Origin: Bacillota bacterium
GTDB taxonomy: Bacteria; Bacillota; Clostridia; Acetivibrionales; DSM-1351
DNA length: 6,565 bases
Direction: 5' to 3'
NCBI GenBank assembly: GCA_023436485.1
Contig: JAEZIU010000298.1
Span: 1 to 6,565 of the forward strand
Made by a program: the position numbers and the translations under genes
Shown here: positions 4,378-6,565 of the stretch, one piece after another
Layout of the letters: every line of letters starts with the position of its first letter
Position numbering within the stretch: position 1 is the stretch's first letter
The notes under the pieces: generated by a model
Database searches by the model: none
What the model saw: only the letters and a program-made list of their open reading frames with translations
Told to the model about the DNA's origin: nothing

Positions 4378-4662
4378 TTACTTACTGGCTCCGGCCTCAA
4401 TCTTCTTATTTCTAAAATATAAACAAATATCTGTACTAACCATTATAATATTTGGAATATAGAACCAGAAAGCTAGGTTCAAATTGTGTGACAATAGCTT
4501 TGAAACTATTCCGCAAACGTATCCAAATGCAATACAGAATAAAAACAAAACACTCTTGCCTTTTGTTGAGCGTGCTTGATATGAACGCATAATTGATAGC
4601 GGCCATGACACGCCAAAACCTATAATCATCATAGTTTCTAATACTTCAGCTAAAAATTCCAT
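4378..4662 (-). CDS. Small three-helix PQ-loop/SemiSWEET-like membrane protein
   Basis: This 94-residue protein has three predicted membrane helices at about 5-24, 36-56 and 62-83. GFGVSWPLSIMRSYQARSTKGKS (residues 15-37) has a membrane-embedded Pro in helix 1 and a basic loop, as in bacterial PQ-loop/SemiSWEET-like proteins, which form dimers and may carry small solutes. The ATG at 4662-4660 is chosen because AAGGGG ends 8 nt upstream; an in-frame ATG 14 codons earlier (4704) lacks a ribosome site. It begins 56 nt after the fumarase beta stop with no terminator between, so it is probably the last gene of that operon. The substrate is unknown; a role with C4-dicarboxylates would be guesswork. 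Assignment to SemiSWEET rests on topology and the WP/STKGKS region and is moderate. Confidence 0.7.
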   Translation of the reverse strand: MEFLAEVLETMMIIGFGVSWPLSIMRSYQARSTKGKSVLFLFCIAFGYVCGIVSKLLSHNLNLAFWFYIPNIIMVSTDICLYFRNKKIEAGASK

Positions 4663-4718
4663 TTTGTATTCCCCTTTTAATTTATAAAGTTTTATTACAA
4701 GCAAATAACTCTACACTT

Positions 4719-5279
4719 TTAGAAGCTTTTGTAACCAAGGTAGGCTTTTCGCCCTTCTTCGTATAGGTTTTTCCCTTCACTGTCAATAATTACGACCAAA
4801 GGCATTTCTTCCACATAGAGTTTTCTCAACGCTTCTGGGCCTAGGTCTTCATATGCAATCAGTTCTGAGCTTTTGATACATTTAGCAAGTAATGCGCCTG
4901 CCCCACCAATGGCTCCAAAATAAACTCCACTGTACTTTTTCATAGCATCCACTACTTCTGGCAGTCTGGCACCTTTTCCAATCATTCCTCTAGCCCCGAC
5001 TGACATCATGGTTGGTGCATATGCATCCATACGTCCACTAGTTGTTGGCCCGGCAGAACCTATTATTTGACCGGGCCTCGCGGGAGTTGGACCAACGTAA
5101 TATAATGTAGCATCTTTTGGATTAAATGGCAAATTGTCACCTCTTGCAAGAGCTTCACACATTCTCTTATGTCCGGCATCCCTGGAGGTATATATTTCAC
5201 CAGTCAAATATACTGTATCACCCGCATGCAAGGTTTTTGCAAGCTCTTCTGTTAATGGGAGTTGAATTTTACGTTCCAT
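4719..5279 (-). CDS. fumB: Class I (4Fe-4S) fumarate hydratase, beta subunit
   Basis: This 186-residue protein is the C-terminal-domain subunit of a two-subunit iron-sulfur fumarase (fumarate + water to (S)-malate), related to the TtdB tartrate dehydratase subunit. Conserved features are TSRDAGHKR at 31-39, GPTPARPGQIIGSAGPTTSGRMD at 63-85 (substrate-binding), GKG at 101-103 and GAIGGAGALLAK at 122-133. Length is normal and there is no damage. It begins 1 nt after the alpha stop codon and has its own very strong ribosome site inside alpha. The enzyme is expected in the cytosol with its cluster held by alpha, and is oxygen-sensitive. Fumarase is preferred over tartrate dehydratase because a fumarate reductase-type flavoprotein gene is upstream, but sequence alone does not settle it. 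Confidence 0.9.
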   Translation of the reverse strand: MERKIQLPLTEELAKTLHAGDTVYLTGEIYTSRDAGHKRMCEALARGDNLPFNPKDATLYYVGPTPARPGQIIGSAGPTTSGRMDAYAPTMMSVGARGMIGKGARLPEVVDAMKKYSGVYFGAIGGAGALLAKCIKSSELIAYEDLGPEALRKLYVEEMPLVVIIDSEGKNLYEEGRKAYLGYKSF

Positions 5280-5280
5280 G

Positions 5281-6123
5281 TCAGATCACCTCCGTTTTAT
5301 GTCGTGTGACATGACAATTAATATTAATTGCACATGGCATACCGGCAATATGGGTTGGCATAGTTTCTACCATTACTGCTAAAGCTGTGGTTTTTCCACC
5401 AAAGCCCTGTGGTCCAATCCCTAGCTTATTGATTTTATCTAGCATTTCAACTTCCAGTTCCGCATAATATGGATCGTCATTTGGAATATCTACATTTCTC
5501 ATCAATGCCTTCTTAGCTAATAATGCTGCTTTGTCAAATGTTCCACCTATTCCAACGCCCACTACCATAGGAGGACATGGATTTGGACCTGCATTTTCTA
5601 CCGTTTCAAGAATGAAATCTTTAATTCCTTGAATTCCTGCTGATGGCTTAAACATACGGATAGCACTCATATTTTCACTACCAAAGCCCTTAGGCCCAAC
5701 TGTAATCTTAATCTGATCACCATTAACTATTTCTGTATATAGTATAGCAGGCGTATTGTCCCCTGTGTTACCGCGTCTTACAGGATCTTTTACTACTGAT
5801 TTTCGCAGATAGCCTTCAGCATAGCCTTGGCGTACCCCTTCATTCACAGCATCTGCAAGACTTTGACCTGTGATATGTACATCCTGGCCAATTTCCATGA
5901 AGACACATGCCATTCCAGTATCTTGGCAAATAGGCACATTTTCTGACTCTGCAATTTCATAGTTCGTAATAATTTTGTCCAGAATGTCCTGTGCAATTTC
6001 ACCATCTTCATTCTCTCTGCACTTCTTAATACATGCTTTTATATCACTAGGTAGTTTTTGATTTGCTTCAATACACAAACGTTTAACAACATCTATAATT
6101 TGCTCCGTAGATATTTCACGCAT
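5281..6123 (-). CDS. fumA: Class I (4Fe-4S) fumarate hydratase, alpha subunit
   Basis: This 280-residue protein is the cluster-bearing subunit of a two-subunit iron-sulfur fumarase. The three expected 4Fe-4S ligands are present: C66 in PICQDTG, C183 in NPCPP and C270 in NINCH. Other conserved blocks are [14 protein letters not shown] at 113-126, [11 protein letters not shown] at 143-153, [20 protein letters not shown] at 188-207 and [14 protein letters not shown] at 235-248. The length is usual for the separate alpha subunit. The ATG follows AAGGAAGG (6140-6133) by 9 nt. It lies 98 nt downstream of the fumarate reductase flavoprotein gene in the same orientation and is coupled to beta. Together they link malate to succinate, probably in the reductive direction in an anaerobe (inference). 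A TtdA tartrate dehydratase is the alternative. Confidence 0.9.
   Translation of the reverse strand: MREISTEQIIDVVKRLCIEANQKLPSDIKACIKKCRENEDGEIAQDILDKIITNYEIAESENVPICQDTGMACVFMEIGQDVHITGQSLADAVNEGVRQGYAEGYLRKSVVKDPVRRGNTGDNTPAILYTEIVNGDQIKITVGPKGFGSENMSAIRMFKPSAGIQGIKDFILETVENAGPNPCPPMVVGVGIGGTFDKAALLAKKALMRNVDIPNDDPYYAELEVEMLDKINKLGIGPQGFGGKTTALAVMVETMPTHIAGMPCAININCHVTRHKTEVI
5284..5293 (-). promoter_or_regulatory. Unusually complete Shine-Dalgarno for fumarase beta
   Basis: GGAGGTGATC, read on the minus strand from 5293 to 5284, is complementary to ten consecutive bases of the usual 16S rRNA 3' end. It ends 4 nt before the beta ATG and lies within the last codons of alpha, favouring tightly balanced or re-initiated translation of beta. 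Confidence 0.75.
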
Positions 6124-6221
6124 TCTTGGTTTCCTTCCTTAATTATGGGTTTAGTAGAAATTGGAATAAAATTTCATGTAGTAGTTGGTTGTAGTGATAT
6201 AAGTAGCTCCACCCTAAAAAT
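6124..6221 (-). other. Intergenic spacer between flavoprotein and fumarase alpha
   Basis: These 98 bases hold the alpha ribosome site (AAGGAAGG at 6140-6133) and one weak AT-rich hairpin, GAAATT (6157-6162) against AATTTC (6170-6175). I see no GC-rich terminator and no good promoter pair, so read-through from the flavoprotein gene is likely. Confidence 0.45.
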
Positions 6222-6565
6222 TTACCTGGTATACTTTGGAAGTAGCTTAGGTGATACAGTACCTGTTTCAATCCCTGTAGCTTCCAATTCCTTTGCATAG
6301 CTATTTAAATGTTCTAGTGAAAGCTCACCTAAAGTAACATCCTTGCTCTTTTTAGCTGCCGCTTTTCCTGCATTTCTTCCGAATACAATGATGTCTAGCA
6401 ATGAATTCCCCATTAAACGGTTTCTTCCATGGATTCCTCCAACTGCTTCACCCGCGACTAAAAGATTATCAATTGCCTTTGTAAATCCTTCTCCGTTTAT
6501 TTCAAGGCCTCCATTTTGGTAATGGAGAGTAGGATATATTAAAATAGGTTGTTTTCTCATATCTA
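6222..6565 (-). CDS. Fumarate reductase/succinate dehydrogenase flavoprotein subunit, C-terminal part (5' end outside window)
   Basis: The last 112 or so codons of a FrdA/SdhA-type FAD protein are visible; the frame is still open at the right edge, so an ATG at 6560 is internal. From that Met, YPTLHYQNGGLEIN (9-22) carries the conserved substrate-binding His of the HYxxGG motif. NLLVAGEAVGGIHGRNRLMGNSLLDIIVFGR (32-62) is the FAD-binding end, with R48 in the position of the substrate-binding Arg in HGxNRLxGN. The reaction is fumarate to succinate or the reverse; NadB-like L-aspartate oxidase is less likely because fumarase follows. Membrane anchor or iron-sulfur subunits are not seen, though they could be upstream. 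It is the first visible gene of the leftward operon. Confidence 0.85.
   Translation of the reverse strand, partial: DMRKQPILIYPTLHYQNGGLEINGEGFTKAIDNLLVAGEAVGGIHGRNRLMGNSLLDIIVFGRNAGKAAAKKSKDVTLGELSLEHLNSYAKELEATGIETGTVSPKLLPKYTR

Noticed and set aside
4663..4704. Upstream ATG adding 14 residues to the PQ-loop-like protein
   Set aside because: The ATG at 4704 has no ribosome site, whereas AAGGGG is well placed for the ATG at 4662, and helix 1 starts naturally there.
6058..6300. Plus-strand open frame over the start of fumarase alpha and the end of the flavoprotein
   Set aside because: It is antisense to two well-conserved genes and has no motif of its own.
1..6565. CRISPR array, insertion sequence or transposase
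   Set aside because: No regularly spaced direct repeats, no transposase motifs and no terminal inverted repeat pair bounding a gene were seen. The only hints of mobility are the tRNA relic and the decayed ABC fragment.

Overview
The window looks like low-GC Firmicutes DNA, most likely a clostridium. It is AT-rich, with strong AGGAGG-type ribosome binding sites, a clostridial-style CarD-family regulator, a two-subunit iron-sulfur fumarase and a Fur-family metal regulator. No single gene fixes the genus.

Left part (1-2342): a divergent metal-homeostasis locus. A Zur-like Fur-family regulator (1911-2342, +) faces a minus-strand operon encoding a COG0523/CobW GTPase (850-1782) and then a second protein that runs off the left edge (1-847). 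The second protein was read directly from the minus strand. It starts with GTG at 847 and joins a degenerate CobW-like P-loop domain to the start of a COG0701/YcgR-type membrane permease. The 128-bp divergent spacer holds two facing promoters and Fur-box-like half-sites that overlap both. The simplest reading is a zinc-starvation operon controlled by the neighbouring regulator.

Middle (2332-3760): a RimJ/RimL-type GNAT acetyltransferase on the minus strand overlaps the regulator gene tail-to-tail by 11 bp. It is divergent from a CarD/CdnL-like RNA polymerase-binding regulator (3076-3612). Their 186-bp spacer is rich in dyad symmetry, including a nested 43-nt palindrome close to the predicted CarD transcription start. 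A GC-rich foldable segment and a perfect 12-bp hairpin follow CarD.

Decayed zone (3744-4377): a 5'-truncated, frameshifted ABC-transporter ATPase remnant, a hairpin at its broken end, an AT-rich stretch without a convincing gene, a strong minus-strand terminator, and a 38-nt degenerate 3' end of a tRNA that most resembles initiator tRNA-fMet. This looks like a scar of integration or deletion.

Right part (4378-6565): a minus-strand operon that reads fumarate reductase flavoprotein subunit (3' end only), fumarase alpha subunit, fumarase beta subunit, then a 94-residue three-helix PQ-loop/SemiSWEET-like membrane protein. It ends at the tRNA relic and its terminator. The enzymes interconvert malate, fumarate and succinate, probably for reductive succinate formation during fermentation. 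The role of the membrane protein is unknown.
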